A stretch of DNA of 44,607 bases from a virus. How positions within the stretch are numbered: position 1 is the stretch's first letter; each line of letters begins with the position of its first letter. The stretch is from the IMG/VR virus record IMGVR_UViG_3300044843_000293, positions 1 to 44,607 of that record; one strand, written 5' to 3'. Below, one piece after another: positions 14,437 through 21,543 of the stretch. The notes under the pieces are model-generated. The model was not told where the DNA came from. It did no database searches and saw only the letters and a list, made by a program, of their open reading frames with translations. The position numbers were made by a program, and so were the translations under genes.

Positions 14437-14826
14437 ATGCATCCATTGCTTTTATCCGCTCTCATTCAGGTCGAATCCGGTGGAAACGATCAGGCCCGAG
14501 GCCGTCACGGCGAACTCGGCGCGCTTCAAATCAAATCGATCATGGTCCGCGACGTAAACCGAATCATGGGTACATCCTACGCGCACCAACAGGTAACCAA
14601 CCGCGCCATCTCGATCTTCATCGCGGAAAGCTATTTCGCGCACTATGGCAAACACCTCAGCGACGAATCTTTAGCTCGGATCTGGCAAGGTGGGCCAAAA
14701 GCCCTTAAAAGATCATCATCACGCGCGTATGGCCGCCGGGTCATGCGCGAGCTTGAACGCCAGCGAACCGTCAAGGATTCCATGACAGTTCAATTCACTG
14801 AAAAGCCCATTTTCACCGCACGGTAA
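14437..14826 (+). CDS. lysozyme-like (SLT-type) muralytic enzyme, possible endolysin
   Basis: This 129-aa protein has the start of a lytic-transglycosylase/lysozyme fold: LLSALIQVESGGN with Glu13 as the likely catalytic acid, then GRHGELGALQIKSIMVRDVNRI, where GALQI is the second conserved part. ISIFIAESYFAHYGK and ARIWQGGPKAL follow. It would cleave peptidoglycan glycan strands. No signal peptide or cell-wall-binding domain is seen, so release would depend on the holins at 4.5-4.9 kb, unusually far away on the other strand. An entry-related role is possible. Confidence 0.7.
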   Translation: MHPLLLSALIQVESGGNDQARGRHGELGALQIKSIMVRDVNRIMGTSYAHQQVTNRAISIFIAESYFAHYGKHLSDESLARIWQGGPKALKRSSSRAYGRRVMRELERQRTVKDSMTVQFTEKPIFTAR

Positions 14827-14840
14827 AACAGCAGAAAACA

Positions 14841-15086
14841 ATGAAACTAACCATTCAGTCCAAAACCAACGCCCAGACCATCGTTGACCTCTTCAACGCA
14901 ATCATCACCGGCGAATGCGAAACTCAGGGCGTCAAACCGCTCTCAATTTACGATGAGGATAAGCATATCTGTTCCATCACGGACGCGGACGGCAATCAAA
15001 TCCTTGAACTGATCATCGAGCGCGAGCAGGGCGACAAGTTGTGTCCTGCGTTCGAAGGCAACCCTGATGATGAGAAACTGCCATGA
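14841..15086 (+). CDS. 81-aa protein, function unknown
   Basis: It follows the lysozyme-like gene by 14 bases, after ACAGCAGAAAACA. The product starts KLTIQSKTNAQTIVDLFNAI, a helix-strand layout, and has SIYDEDKHICSITDADGNQILELIIE. Its stop overlaps the next start (ATGA). It is acidic and has no recognisable domain. Confidence 0.6.
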   Translation: MKLTIQSKTNAQTIVDLFNAIITGECETQGVKPLSIYDEDKHICSITDADGNQILELIIEREQGDKLCPAFEGNPDDEKLP

Positions 15087-15346
15087 GCCGCAACATCCCG
15101 CTTAGCGAGCTGATAACAACGCTCGAAAGCCTGTCGGACATGATGCAATCGCCAATGCTCAGAGAGGCATCCTATCGACTCGACACCGCCAACAGCGCGC
15201 TATGCTGCCTTGAACACGCGCTTTTCTACGTCCGCATGTATCGGTCAGCCGATAATACAGGCGAGGGCGAGAAGCGACGCCAAGAACTCATCGACGATTC
15301 GGAAGCACTCATCAAAATCATCCGCGAGGGAGGGCTGTATCCATGA
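15083..15346 (+). CDS. 87-aa helical protein, function unknown
   Basis: It starts on the previous stop (ATGA). It is almost wholly helical: LSELITTLESLSDMM, LDTANSALCCLEHALFYVRMY, RRQELIDDSEALIKIIREGG. Its stop in turn overlaps the next start. No family is recognised. Confidence 0.6.
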   Translation: MSRNIPLSELITTLESLSDMMQSPMLREASYRLDTANSALCCLEHALFYVRMYRSADNTGEGEKRRQELIDDSEALIKIIREGGLYP

Positions 15347-15588
15347 ACCGCAATCTATTCGCCCCGCCCCGCTTCAAGGTTCAAATCAGCGGCGCGATTG
15401 GCTGGTCCGATCTAAAGGAACGGGTCGTCCGTTTCGAAACGCTCGAATTCCGCGCGCGCAAGGATGCTGAGGCGACGGCTAAGGAACTGAATCCCGGCGA
15501 GTACACGCAAGGTCGGATTCGCGTCGTGCCGGTCGAAGTGCCAGAGGATTATGATGTTTATCCCACGCCCGAAAGGTCCAAACCATGA
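15343..15588 (+). CDS. 81-aa protein, function unknown
   Basis: It starts on the previous stop (ATGA). The sequence has APPRFKVQISGAIGWSDLKE, then VVRFETLEFRARKDAEATAK and QGRIRVVPVEVPEDYDVYP, so it is a small mixed alpha/beta protein. Its stop overlaps the next start. Function is unknown. Confidence 0.6.
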   Translation: MNRNLFAPPRFKVQISGAIGWSDLKERVVRFETLEFRARKDAEATAKELNPGEYTQGRIRVVPVEVPEDYDVYPTPERSKP

Positions 15589-15857
15589 GCGACATTCGAG
15601 ATGAACTGGCCGAAATCGATCCTGACCTGCTTCTCATGGACGGCTTCGATGACTGCATCATCGGGATATGCCATAGCTTCGGCGGCGAGCCGGTCGTCGC
15701 CTACGATTACGAGAAGGTCATCGCGCAACTTCAAAGCCACGGCATGACCTACGAGGAAGCGGTCGAGTACCATGAGTTCAATCAGGCCGGAGCCTACGTC
15801 GGCGAGCTAACACCCGTCTTCATCGTCCGCATCGAAAATCCAAAATCCGCCGGATAA
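15585..15857 (+). CDS. conserved-type phage protein with EYHEFN motif, function unknown
   Basis: This 90-aa protein starts on the previous stop. It shows a pattern I recall from many phage genomes: DLLLMDGFDDCIIGICHSFG, then VVAYDYEKVIAQL, then GMTYEEAVEYHEFNQAGAYV and a TPVFI strand. The function of that family is not known to me. It closes a run of four ATGA-coupled genes. Confidence 0.7.
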   Translation: MSDIRDELAEIDPDLLLMDGFDDCIIGICHSFGGEPVVAYDYEKVIAQLQSHGMTYEEAVEYHEFNQAGAYVGELTPVFIVRIENPKSAG

Positions 15858-15911
15858 CTTCTTATCCGACAAGAGTAGGCCATTCAACCCCATTCCAGCG
15901 CATCCAAAACC

Positions 15912-16193
15912 ATGACCTCCGACCGATTCGATTCTGGCGTCGCAAACACCGCATTCGCTACCAACACATCATCCGGCAATCAAAACGCGCCATTAAGGCG
16001 TTTAGAGCGTTTGGCGAGCATTCGAAACGAGCGATTGAGCGGCAGAAACGCATCTCTCCCCAATTATTCGGAACGGCTCGGGCGGCGTTCACAGCCGCAC
16101 CGAGGAGCCGTTTCCGAATTAACCCCCCTTATTTATAAGGGGGTAATGTTTATCTTTCAGATGAATAGCTACAAATTTAAGCTAACTTTCTGA
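15912..16193 (+). CDS. doubtful 93-aa protein
   Basis: This frame starts at an ATG preceded by the usual CATCCAAAACC leader, but its C-terminal third runs through a hairpin (16123-16147). Another frame in the same DNA has no start codon but encodes a more natural basic protein (WRRKHRIRYQHIIRQSKRAI, then FGEHSKRAIERQKR) ending with a stop inside the hairpin at about 16138. The real product may use that frame after a frameshift, or neither may be made. Confidence 0.3.
   Translation: MTSDRFDSGVANTAFATNTSSGNQNAPLRRLERLASIRNERLSGRNASLPNYSERLGRRSQPHRGAVSELTPLIYKGVMFIFQMNSYKFKLTF
16123..16147 (+). terminator. C/G-rich hairpin, probable terminator
   Basis: ACCCCCCTTA and TAAGGGGGT form a nine-pair stem (one bulged C) around a TTTA loop, followed by AATGTTTATCTTT. 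Position and shape fit an intrinsic terminator between the small early genes and the regulatory genes that follow. Confidence 0.6.
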
Positions 16194-16260
16194 TGGAGCA
16201 ATGTGTCGCATCAAGTTCTCAGTTGACGGTGCGTAGTCTTTATTTCACTTTCTTTGCAGT

Positions 16261-16836
16261 ATGAGTTATCTAGAAAACGGAGCCACACACCGCAGCATGT
16301 TCAGATTGATGCCGCCTCTGCATCACGACATCGATCCGAGCCGCTCGCAGATTGTGGCCTACATAATGGACAACACGGGCTGGGAAATTGGCCGTGCGGT
16401 TGCCGCTTTCAACAGCATGCGAAATCCAAGGTCGAGGGTCTTGGTTTTCGATAAGACGCATCGTGTCTGGAAGGGGTGCGATTGGATGCCGCCGAAGGAT
16501 GAAAGCTCGCATCAGATGATTCTCGCCGAGCATCGTGCCTTGGAGCGTCGGGTCATCGCGATGGATGCCGAACTCCGTAAGGCGACGCGAGAAATCAAAA
16601 GGCTGTCCAAGCAGTTGGCCAACCTAAAGGAATCGGTTGTCGATGATGATGACGAGGGCGATGAAACCGAGGAGGAGTATCTAGAACGCCGCAAGATGGA
16701 GAACGATGAATTGAACCGCGATGAGGAGAACAAGGAACGAATCGAAGCAGCGCAGAAAGCGGCATGCAAAGGCTTGAAAAAGCGCGATGATCCGTCGTCC
16801 CAACTAGCCGCAAACATCGCCGCAGCATGGAGCTGA
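16261..16836 (+). CDS. 191-aa protein with acidic coiled coil, function unknown
   Basis: The N-terminal 85 residues look folded (MFRLMPPLHHDIDPSRSQIV, MDNTGWEIGRAVAAFNSMRN, RVLVFDKTHRVWKGCDWMPP). Residues about 95-175 form a charged coiled coil (HRALERRVIAMDAELRKATR, REIKRLSKQLANLKE), interrupted by an acidic DDDDEGDETEEEYLE stretch. The GWEIGRA helix may be a DNA-binding helix-turn-helix. It lies upstream of an HTH gene and a region of inverted repeats, so a regulator or DNA-binding protein is plausible. Confidence 0.6.
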   Translation: MSYLENGATHRSMFRLMPPLHHDIDPSRSQIVAYIMDNTGWEIGRAVAAFNSMRNPRSRVLVFDKTHRVWKGCDWMPPKDESSHQMILAEHRALERRVIAMDAELRKATREIKRLSKQLANLKESVVDDDDEGDETEEEYLERRKMENDELNRDEENKERIEAAQKAACKGLKKRDDPSSQLAANIAAAWS

Positions 16837-16856
16837 AAAAAACTTTCGATTGTCCA

Positions 16857-16885
16857 TTGACACCATTCCAGACAACTGCAACACT
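16857..16885 (+). promoter_or_regulatory. putative promoter
   Basis: TTGACA (16857-16862), a perfect -35 box, is followed after 17 bases by AACACT (16880-16885), a weak -10 box. It lies just after the coiled-coil gene and would drive the HTH gene and the recombination/replication block. Confidence 0.5.
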
Positions 16886-16909
16886 ACGTCCGCAACAATG
16901 ACCAATTTT

Positions 16910-16993
16910 CTGCAATCGGGAATAGTGCGCGAGGAGAACTCGCGACGGGGTTTTTAATTGGATTTTTATCCCTGATTAAACACCCGATTGCAG
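16910..16993 (+). promoter_or_regulatory. nested inverted repeats upstream of the HTH gene
   Basis: A perfect 11-base inverted repeat (CTGCAATCGGG at 16910-16920, CCCGATTGCAG at 16983-16993) encloses two smaller perfect hairpins: CGCGAG/CTCGCG (16928-16944, loop GAGAA) and GGAT/ATCC (16960-16971, loop TTTT). GGGGTTTTT follows the inner hairpin, so it could act as an attenuator. The whole element ends 11 bases before the HTH start codon. It may be an operator, attenuator or origin structure. Confidence 0.55.
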
Positions 16994-17004
16994 TCGATTT
17001 TTGA

Positions 17005-17310
17005 ATGAAAGCTTATACGGCCAAACAAACGGCAGCGATGCTTCAAATCTGCACCGAGACGCTAAGGCGAATCGTTCGCAATGACGGCATCCAGCACAGG
17101 AGAATTGGCCGACGAATCCTTTTCACGGAAGCCGACATCGCGGCGATTCTTGAGAGTCGAGCAATGACCGGAGCTGTGAATCCGTACGCAAAGAAGACAA
17201 ACAAACAACCGCAGATAGAGAATACAACCTATGAGCAACCAAGCAGCCACACTGACGGTAGCAGTACCGTCCCAGCAAGCACCGCAAGCCCTGACTCCAA
17301 CCAGTCCTGA
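17005..17310 (+). CDS. MerR/excisionase-type HTH DNA-binding protein
   Basis: Residues 3-52 form a typical HTH_17 (excisionase-family) domain: YTAKQTAAMLQICTETLRRIV, then IQHRRIGRRILFTEADIAAIL with a winged strand. The rest (60-101) is a Ser/Thr/Pro/Gln-rich tail. Such proteins bind repeated operator sites, and a large inverted-repeat region lies directly upstream, so autoregulation or replication control is likely. No integrase is present, so true excision activity is unlikely. The next gene overlaps it by 80 bases. Confidence 0.75.
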   Translation: MKAYTAKQTAAMLQICTETLRRIVRNDGIQHRRIGRRILFTEADIAAILESRAMTGAVNPYAKKTNKQPQIENTTYEQPSSHTDGSSTVPASTASPDSNQS

Positions 17311-18061
17311 CTTCTACGACCGCATCGACAGTCCGATGGATGCGGTGAAAACGATGGGCGACTGGATTAGCCACTCCGGCATGTTCGGATGCGTCAAGCC
17401 TGAGCAGGGCTACGTCCTCGCTCTGGAATGCATCGCAAGCCGAATGACTCCGCTCTCATGGAAGCGCGAGAATCATTTGATCAATGGCAACATCACGATG
17501 AAGAGCGAATCGATGCTCTCCGGTCTGATGAATGCCGGATGGGATATCGACTGGGTGCAGTTCGACATTCAGGCCGCAATCGCCGACTTCAGTAAGGGTG
17601 CGAAGAAGGTTCGCGTCTCATTCACCGCAGATGATGCGAAGCAAGCTGGACTTATCCCCGCAAAGCCAGGAAGCGGCTGGGCAAAGTTTCCTGCTGAGAT
17701 GCTCCGCGCGCGTCTGATCAGCAAGGCGACTCGCATGCTCGATCCGCGAATCACGCAAGGCCGCTACACCCCCGAGGAAGTGGCCGACTTCTCCGCCACC
17801 CCATCAGCACCCGCTCAACCCACTCCGACGCGCCAGACCGTCAATGTGACGCCGGAATCAACCTTCTCGCTGGTCGAGAAACTGGAGCAGATTCTTGAGC
17901 CACATTCCGAGACAGCGAATGCGTTTCTCATCAGCAAGAACCTCATCAAGGAAGGTCAGAACTTCCGCGATGTCAGCACCAAGGTGGCCAACATGATCAT
18001 CGCCGATGCGGATGGTTTCATCTCCAAGGCTAAGGCGTTCTCAGCTCCCACACTCGAATGA
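17231..18061 (+). CDS. recT: RecT-like single-strand annealing protein
   Basis: This 276-aa protein has a RecT-like core: AVKTMGDWISHSGMFGCVKPEQGYVLALEC, a NHLINGNITMKSESMLSGLM stretch, and WAKFPAEMLRARLISKATR with LDPRITQGRYTPEEVADF, the usual end of the RecT fold. The N-terminus (1-30) and residues 190-215 are Pro/Gln/Thr-rich linkers. It would anneal complementary ssDNA, working with the exonuclease encoded next. It starts inside the HTH gene and its stop overlaps the nuclease start. Family assignment is by pattern. Confidence 0.7.
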   Translation: MSNQAATLTVAVPSQQAPQALTPTSPDFYDRIDSPMDAVKTMGDWISHSGMFGCVKPEQGYVLALECIASRMTPLSWKRENHLINGNITMKSESMLSGLMNAGWDIDWVQFDIQAAIADFSKGAKKVRVSFTADDAKQAGLIPAKPGSGWAKFPAEMLRARLISKATRMLDPRITQGRYTPEEVADFSATPSAPAQPTPTRQTVNVTPESTFSLVEKLEQILEPHSETANAFLISKNLIKEGQNFRDVSTKVANMIIADADGFISKAKAFSAPTLE

Positions 18062-18852
18062 ACATTCTAAACCGCCACGTTAATTTCGACATGCCAGCCG
18101 AGAAGTATCACGCCGTTGATGCGCTGAGCAAAAGCATGATGACCAAGATCCTCAAGTCACCGGCCCATTACAAAGCCGCGCTGGATGAGCATCAGGAGCC
18201 GAGCAAGGCGATGCAGCTTGGTACGGCGATTCATACCGCTGTTCTCGAACCGCACCTGTACTCGCAGGTTGTCGCCGTGATTCCGCCGGATATCGACGGT
18301 CGGACGAAGGAAGGCAAAGCGTGGAAGGAGCAGCACAAGAGCCGCATTCACCTGACTCATGCTGAAGACATCGATGTGCAGGGCGTGGCCAACTCTGTTC
18401 GTCGCCATCCGTTCTGGGACATCACGCATCTCGACAACAAGATCGAGGCATCGGTATTCGCTCAAGATGAGGAGACTGGCCTACCTCTCAAAGCGCGTCC
18501 CGACATGTGGGTCGAGGATCATACCCTCGTCGATGTGAAGACGACCGACGACGCGACACCCGAGGGTTTCAGTCGCACCGTGACGAGCTTCGGCTATCAC
18601 ATTCAGGCGGCACACTACCTTGCCATGACCGGCGCGGAGAACTTCGTCTTCGTCGCCGTTGAACGCAAAGCACCATACGCAATCGGAATCTATCGTCTGG
18701 ACGCCGAATGGCTTCAGGCCGGTGAGAACCTTCGCAGGAAGGCTATCTCGACGCTGCATGAGTGCCGCGCACTGGACAGTTGGCCAGCCTATCCCACGGC
18801 AACCATCACACTTTCATGCCCAAAATGGGTGCTGAATAAATCGGAAAACTAA
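18058..18852 (+). CDS. RecE-like PD-(D/E)XK exonuclease
   Basis: This 264-aa protein starts on the RecT-like stop (ATGA). It shows LSKSMMTKILKSPAHYKAAL, GTAIHTAVLEP (residues 55-65, His60), then the core LKARPDMWVEDHTLVDVKTT (Asp149, D159-V-K161) and YHIQAAHYLAM (Gln183). This is the order of the YqaJ/RecE-type PD-(D/E)XK exonuclease (PDDEXK_12). It degrades DNA ends to expose ssDNA for the annealing protein. Together they form a RecET-type recombination system. Confidence 0.8.
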   Translation: MNILNRHVNFDMPAEKYHAVDALSKSMMTKILKSPAHYKAALDEHQEPSKAMQLGTAIHTAVLEPHLYSQVVAVIPPDIDGRTKEGKAWKEQHKSRIHLTHAEDIDVQGVANSVRRHPFWDITHLDNKIEASVFAQDEETGLPLKARPDMWVEDHTLVDVKTTDDATPEGFSRTVTSFGYHIQAAHYLAMTGAENFVFVAVERKAPYAIGIYRLDAEWLQAGENLRRKAISTLHECRALDSWPAYPTATITLSCPKWVLNKSEN

Positions 18853-18875
18853 ACCAAAATCGAAGCCTAACAATT

Positions 18876-19298
18876 ATGTTCAAAGTCAATCGTAAGGACG
18901 CCGGAGGCAGCTACATCAATGCTGAAGGCGAGTACACTGTCACCGTGATGAAGGTCGAGGAAACGCTCGACGCGAAGGGCCGCGAGGTCTGCAAGGTGAC
19001 ATTCGCAACCGAAGACGGATCGAGCATCGCCGACCGTTTCATCAATCAGGAAAACGTCTGGTTCCGCGTCAACCAGTTGGTTGCCGCCACCAACCACAAC
19101 GTGCCAGATGGAACCGAGGTGGACTTCCTTGGCAAGAAGGGCAGCTACGCCAACTTCCTCAAGTCGATGATCGGTCTTGAGCTTACCATCGTCGTTCGCG
19201 CTGAAGAGTACGACCTGAATGGCGAGAAGAAGAAGGCGTTTCGCATCAAGGCGATGAAGCCTGCTGTGGCCACGGCCCCAGAAGAAAAGCCGTTCTAA
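18876..19298 (+). CDS. ssDNA-binding protein-like (DUF669 type)
   Basis: This 140-aa protein starts after CTAACAATT and looks like the OB-fold DUF669 proteins often encoded with RecT/RecE: YINAEGEYTVTVMKVEETLD, VCKVTFATEDG, DRFINQENVWFRVNQLV, SYANFLKSMIGLELTIVVRA. It ends in EEKPF, a short acidic tail ending in Pro-Phe as in bacterial SSBs, where the tail docks partner proteins. It probably coats ssDNA in recombination. A second SSB is encoded at 25447-25806. Confidence 0.65.
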   Translation: MFKVNRKDAGGSYINAEGEYTVTVMKVEETLDAKGREVCKVTFATEDGSSIADRFINQENVWFRVNQLVAATNHNVPDGTEVDFLGKKGSYANFLKSMIGLELTIVVRAEEYDLNGEKKKAFRIKAMKPAVATAPEEKPF

Positions 19299-19314
19299 TC
19301 CAAAACAGGGAGGG

Positions 19315-19337
19315 GTGCGTATTCCCTGATAACGCAC
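19315..19337 (+). promoter_or_regulatory. hairpin between SSB-like and thyX genes
   Basis: GTGCGT (19315-19320) and ACGCAC (19332-19337) form a perfect six-base stem around 11 bases, in the 69-base gap before thyX. There is no T-run, so a processing site or regulator binding site is more likely than a terminator. Confidence 0.35.
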
Positions 19338-19367
19338 AACCAATTCTAACGCATCCAATTCGTATCC

Positions 19368-21059
19368 ATGAAAGTCAAACTTGTAGCTATTACAAAACCC
19401 CTTATCGGCGACGGGACAATGACCGCGTCCGATTTCATCACGTTCGCCGCCCGTGTCAGCAATCCGAGCAATCAGATGAGTCTGCTCACCGCTCCGAAAC
19501 TACTGGCCTACTGCATCAGGCATGGCCATTGGAGCATCTTCGAACAGGCGTCGATGACAGTCGAGATTCAGACGAGTCGTGCTATCTCCGCCCAGATCAT
19601 TCGCCATCGCAGCTTCTGCTTCCAAGAATTTTGCGTCGCCGGGGATACACGCATTACGCTTGAGCTTCCAAACGGCGCAAAGAAAGGAAAACGATCAGCC
19701 TACTCAAGGACGATTGAACACTTGTATCGGCTTCAGCAGAGAGGCGCAAAGATGCCCTCAAACATTCGCGTTTTCGATGAGGAAACTAGGACGTTTGTGA
19801 ACACTCAAATCGCTGAGGTGTTTCAGGCAGGGGTGAAGCCGCTCTTCAAAATCACGCTAGAAAATGGGAAGAGCATTGAGACTACAAAGGAACACAAGTT
19901 TTTGACCTCTGATGGCTTTAAGTCGCTTGAGGATGCAGTTGGACTTTGCCTTTCAGGGAATACTGCTACATGGAAAAACAACGAGGTTGAGATTGGATGC
20001 AACGGTGTGCCTGCATATCAAGATAAGCAGTGGCTTTTGGATGCGAAACTCAAGTCTATCGAGAGCAAGCTAGGACTTAACGGGATTGCTGAAGATGCAG
20101 GAACCTCGACACACACCATAAGGAAGTGGCTGAAAAGGCATGGTGTTCAGTTTACGAAGCGTGAGGTTTCGTCGTTCACTCCAGTTTGGAACAAAGGAAT
20201 CAAGTGGAGTCGTGGAAGTCATTCGATTGAAACGATTTCCAAGATGAGGGATTCGGCCAGAAAAGGATCTGCAAGTAACCTTTGGAAAGGTGGTGTTTCC
20301 AGGGCTGAACGTCTTTCTGTGGCCGACTGGTGCAATGCAAATCGATCCGAGTTTCTGATCAAGTTTTCTCACAGGTGTAATCGATGCGGAGGAAGCAAGA
20401 TGCTTGAGCTTCACCACATTGTTCCGGTCAGCGAAAATCCGAGTCTTGCTCGTGAAAAGTCGAACATCGAGGTGCTTTGCAAGCGATGCCATGCAGAGCA
20501 TCACAGAATCCTAGGCCATGCGAAAAGCTGGAGAGAGAAGCATCCTGGAAACACGCTCACAGTCCATTGGAGCAAAATTAAATCCATCGAGTTCGTTGGC
20601 GAAAAAATGACCTACGATCTTGAGGTCAAACATTCATCGCACAATTACGTTGCAAACGGAATCGTCACGCACAACTCACAGCGATATGCGCCGACCGATA
20701 CTGCCGAGCTGGTTGAGCTTCGCACCCAGGACCGTGTTAATCGCCAGGGAAGCGGAGAGGTTTATCCGCAAGAGTGGGCCAATGAAGTTGTTGCCAAGTC
20801 TGTCGATCTGGCTTTCAGGACATATCGAACGCTGATCAATGAGGGTGTGAGCCGAGAGACTGCTCGCATGGTTCTTCCGCTCTGTACGCAGACGACGCTG
20901 TACATGACCGGCAACATCCGCTCATGGATTCATTACCTCGAACAGCGTTGCGCCAAGGGTACACAGAAGGAGCATCGCGACATCGCCATTGCCATTCGCG
21001 ACACGATCTTCGCCATTGAATTCTCGCACATTCACGCGGCATTGGAGGAATCGAAATGA
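19368..21059 (+). CDS. thyX: ThyX thymidylate synthase precursor with an in-frame intein
   Basis: This 563-aa precursor has an N-extein (1-88) and a C-extein (437-563) that join into a 215-aa ThyX, a normal length. The signature is rebuilt as RHRSFCFQEF + SQRY, matching the RHRxxSxxxxSxRY motif of FAD-dependent thymidylate synthases that make dTMP from dUMP. The C-extein has ELRTQDRVNRQ and SRETARMVLPLCTQTTLYMTGNIRSW. The intein (348 aa, 89-436) sits exactly in the active-site motif. The gene supplies dTMP for phage DNA; it starts after GCATCCAATTCGTATCC. Its stop overlaps the next start (ATGA). Confidence 0.9.
   Translation: MKVKLVAITKPLIGDGTMTASDFITFAARVSNPSNQMSLLTAPKLLAYCIRHGHWSIFEQASMTVEIQTSRAISAQIIRHRSFCFQEFCVAGDTRITLELPNGAKKGKRSAYSRTIEHLYRLQQRGAKMPSNIRVFDEETRTFVNTQIAEVFQAGVKPLFKITLENGKSIETTKEHKFLTSDGFKSLEDAVGLCLSGNTATWKNNEVEIGCNGVPAYQDKQWLLDAKLKSIESKLGLNGIAEDAGTSTHTIRKWLKRHGVQFTKREVSSFTPVWNKGIKWSRGSHSIETISKMRDSARKGSASNLWKGGVSRAERLSVADWCNANRSEFLIKFSHRCNRCGGSKMLELHHIVPVSENPSLAREKSNIEVLCKRCHAEHHRILGHAKSWREKHPGNTLTVHWSKIKSIEFVGEKMTYDLEVKHSSHNYVANGIVTHNSQRYAPTDTAELVELRTQDRVNRQGSGEVYPQEWANEVVAKSVDLAFRTYRTLINEGVSRETARMVLPLCTQTTLYMTGNIRSWIHYLEQRCAKGTQKEHRDIAIAIRDTIFAIEFSHIHAALEESK
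19632..20675 (+). mobile_element. intein with HNH homing endonuclease domain inside thyX
   Basis: This 348-aa intein starts with Cys89 (block A CVAGDTRITL). It has block B with T-x-x-H (ETTKEHKFL, 171-179), and ends with YDLEVKHSSHNYVA (block F) and NGIVTHN (block G: penultimate His, terminal Asn); the +1 extein residue is Ser. These are the residues needed for splicing. In the middle lie a helix-turn-helix-like piece (GIAEDAGTSTHTIRKWLKRHG), a NUMOD-like segment (HSIETISKMRDSARKGSASN) and an HNH core with two Cys pairs (337/340, 371/374) and HHIVPV at 349-354. Confidence 0.88.
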
Positions 21060-21250
21060 ACAAAAACGAAAACGAAACCTATCGAATCACACTAAGGGGG
21101 ATTCTTTACCTCTATCTTCCAAAAGAGAAGGCCAATGAAGTGTACAACGCCATCGAGCTGTCCTGCCGTCGCAACGGCTGGGGAATCGCAATCAACGAAG
21201 AGAACACGCTGGATTTTGTTCCGATGGTGAAAGTGGAGGAATCGAAATGA
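21056..21250 (+). CDS. 64-aa protein, function unknown
   Basis: It starts on the thyX stop (ATGA). It is a small alpha/beta protein: TYRITLRGILYLYLPKEKAN, VYNAIELSCRRNGWGIAI, TLDFVPMVKVEES. Its stop overlaps the next start. It opens the chain of coupled tiny genes that continues to 24.1 kb. Function is unknown. Confidence 0.6.
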   Translation: MNKNENETYRITLRGILYLYLPKEKANEVYNAIELSCRRNGWGIAINEENTLDFVPMVKVEESK

Positions 21251-21543
21251 GCGACACCCCAATATCAGACAGCACTCCGCACAACGTGGCCGATCTTGGT
21301 ATGCTGTGCAGGAGGCTGGAACGAGAACTCACCGCGTCCAACTCAATCATCCGGCAGCAGCAATTGTTGGATGAGGAGAACCTGCGGCTTCAAGAGCGTA
21401 TCAAGCGGCTGGAGAAGTGGATTGCCTGCCTCAATCCCATAGCACAGCACAGCGGCCAATCCGAAAACCGAGAGTGGCACGGTGTTGACATTAGATGGCT
21501 CTACCCGTCGCAGGTTGTTTATTTAGGGGAGGCCAAGCCGTGA
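21247..21543 (+). CDS. coiled-coil small protein with RIKRLE motif
   Basis: This 98-aa protein starts on the previous stop (ATGA). It begins SDTPISDSTPHNVADLG, a common start of small phage proteins, then has CRRLERELTASNSIIRQQQL and ENLRLQERIKRLEKW, which form a coiled coil. Its C-terminus EAKP lies in the repeated junction GGGGAGGCCAAGCCGTGA, which also supplies the SD and GTG of the next gene. It is the first clear member of the junction-linked array. Confidence 0.65.
   Translation: MSDTPISDSTPHNVADLGMLCRRLERELTASNSIIRQQQLLDEENLRLQERIKRLEKWIACLNPIAQHSGQSENREWHGVDIRWLYPSQVVYLGEAKP

Larger units (their letters stand above)
15858..16260 (+). other. 403-base region with overlapping candidate frames and a hairpin
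   Basis: This stretch has no certain gene. An imperfect hairpin (CTTATCC at 15861-15867 with GAGTAGG at 15873-15879) repeats the early-gene spacer pattern. Two open frames overlap from 15912 (see next entry). After them lies the hairpin at 16123-16147, then 113 bases before the next gene that include TTGACG near 16223, a possible -35 box without a clear -10 partner. Confidence 0.5.

Noticed and set aside
17005-17310. Evidence for a temperate lifestyle from the excisionase-type HTH protein
   Set aside because: The HTH_17 fold is common in lytic phage regulators, and no integrase, attachment site or repressor was found.
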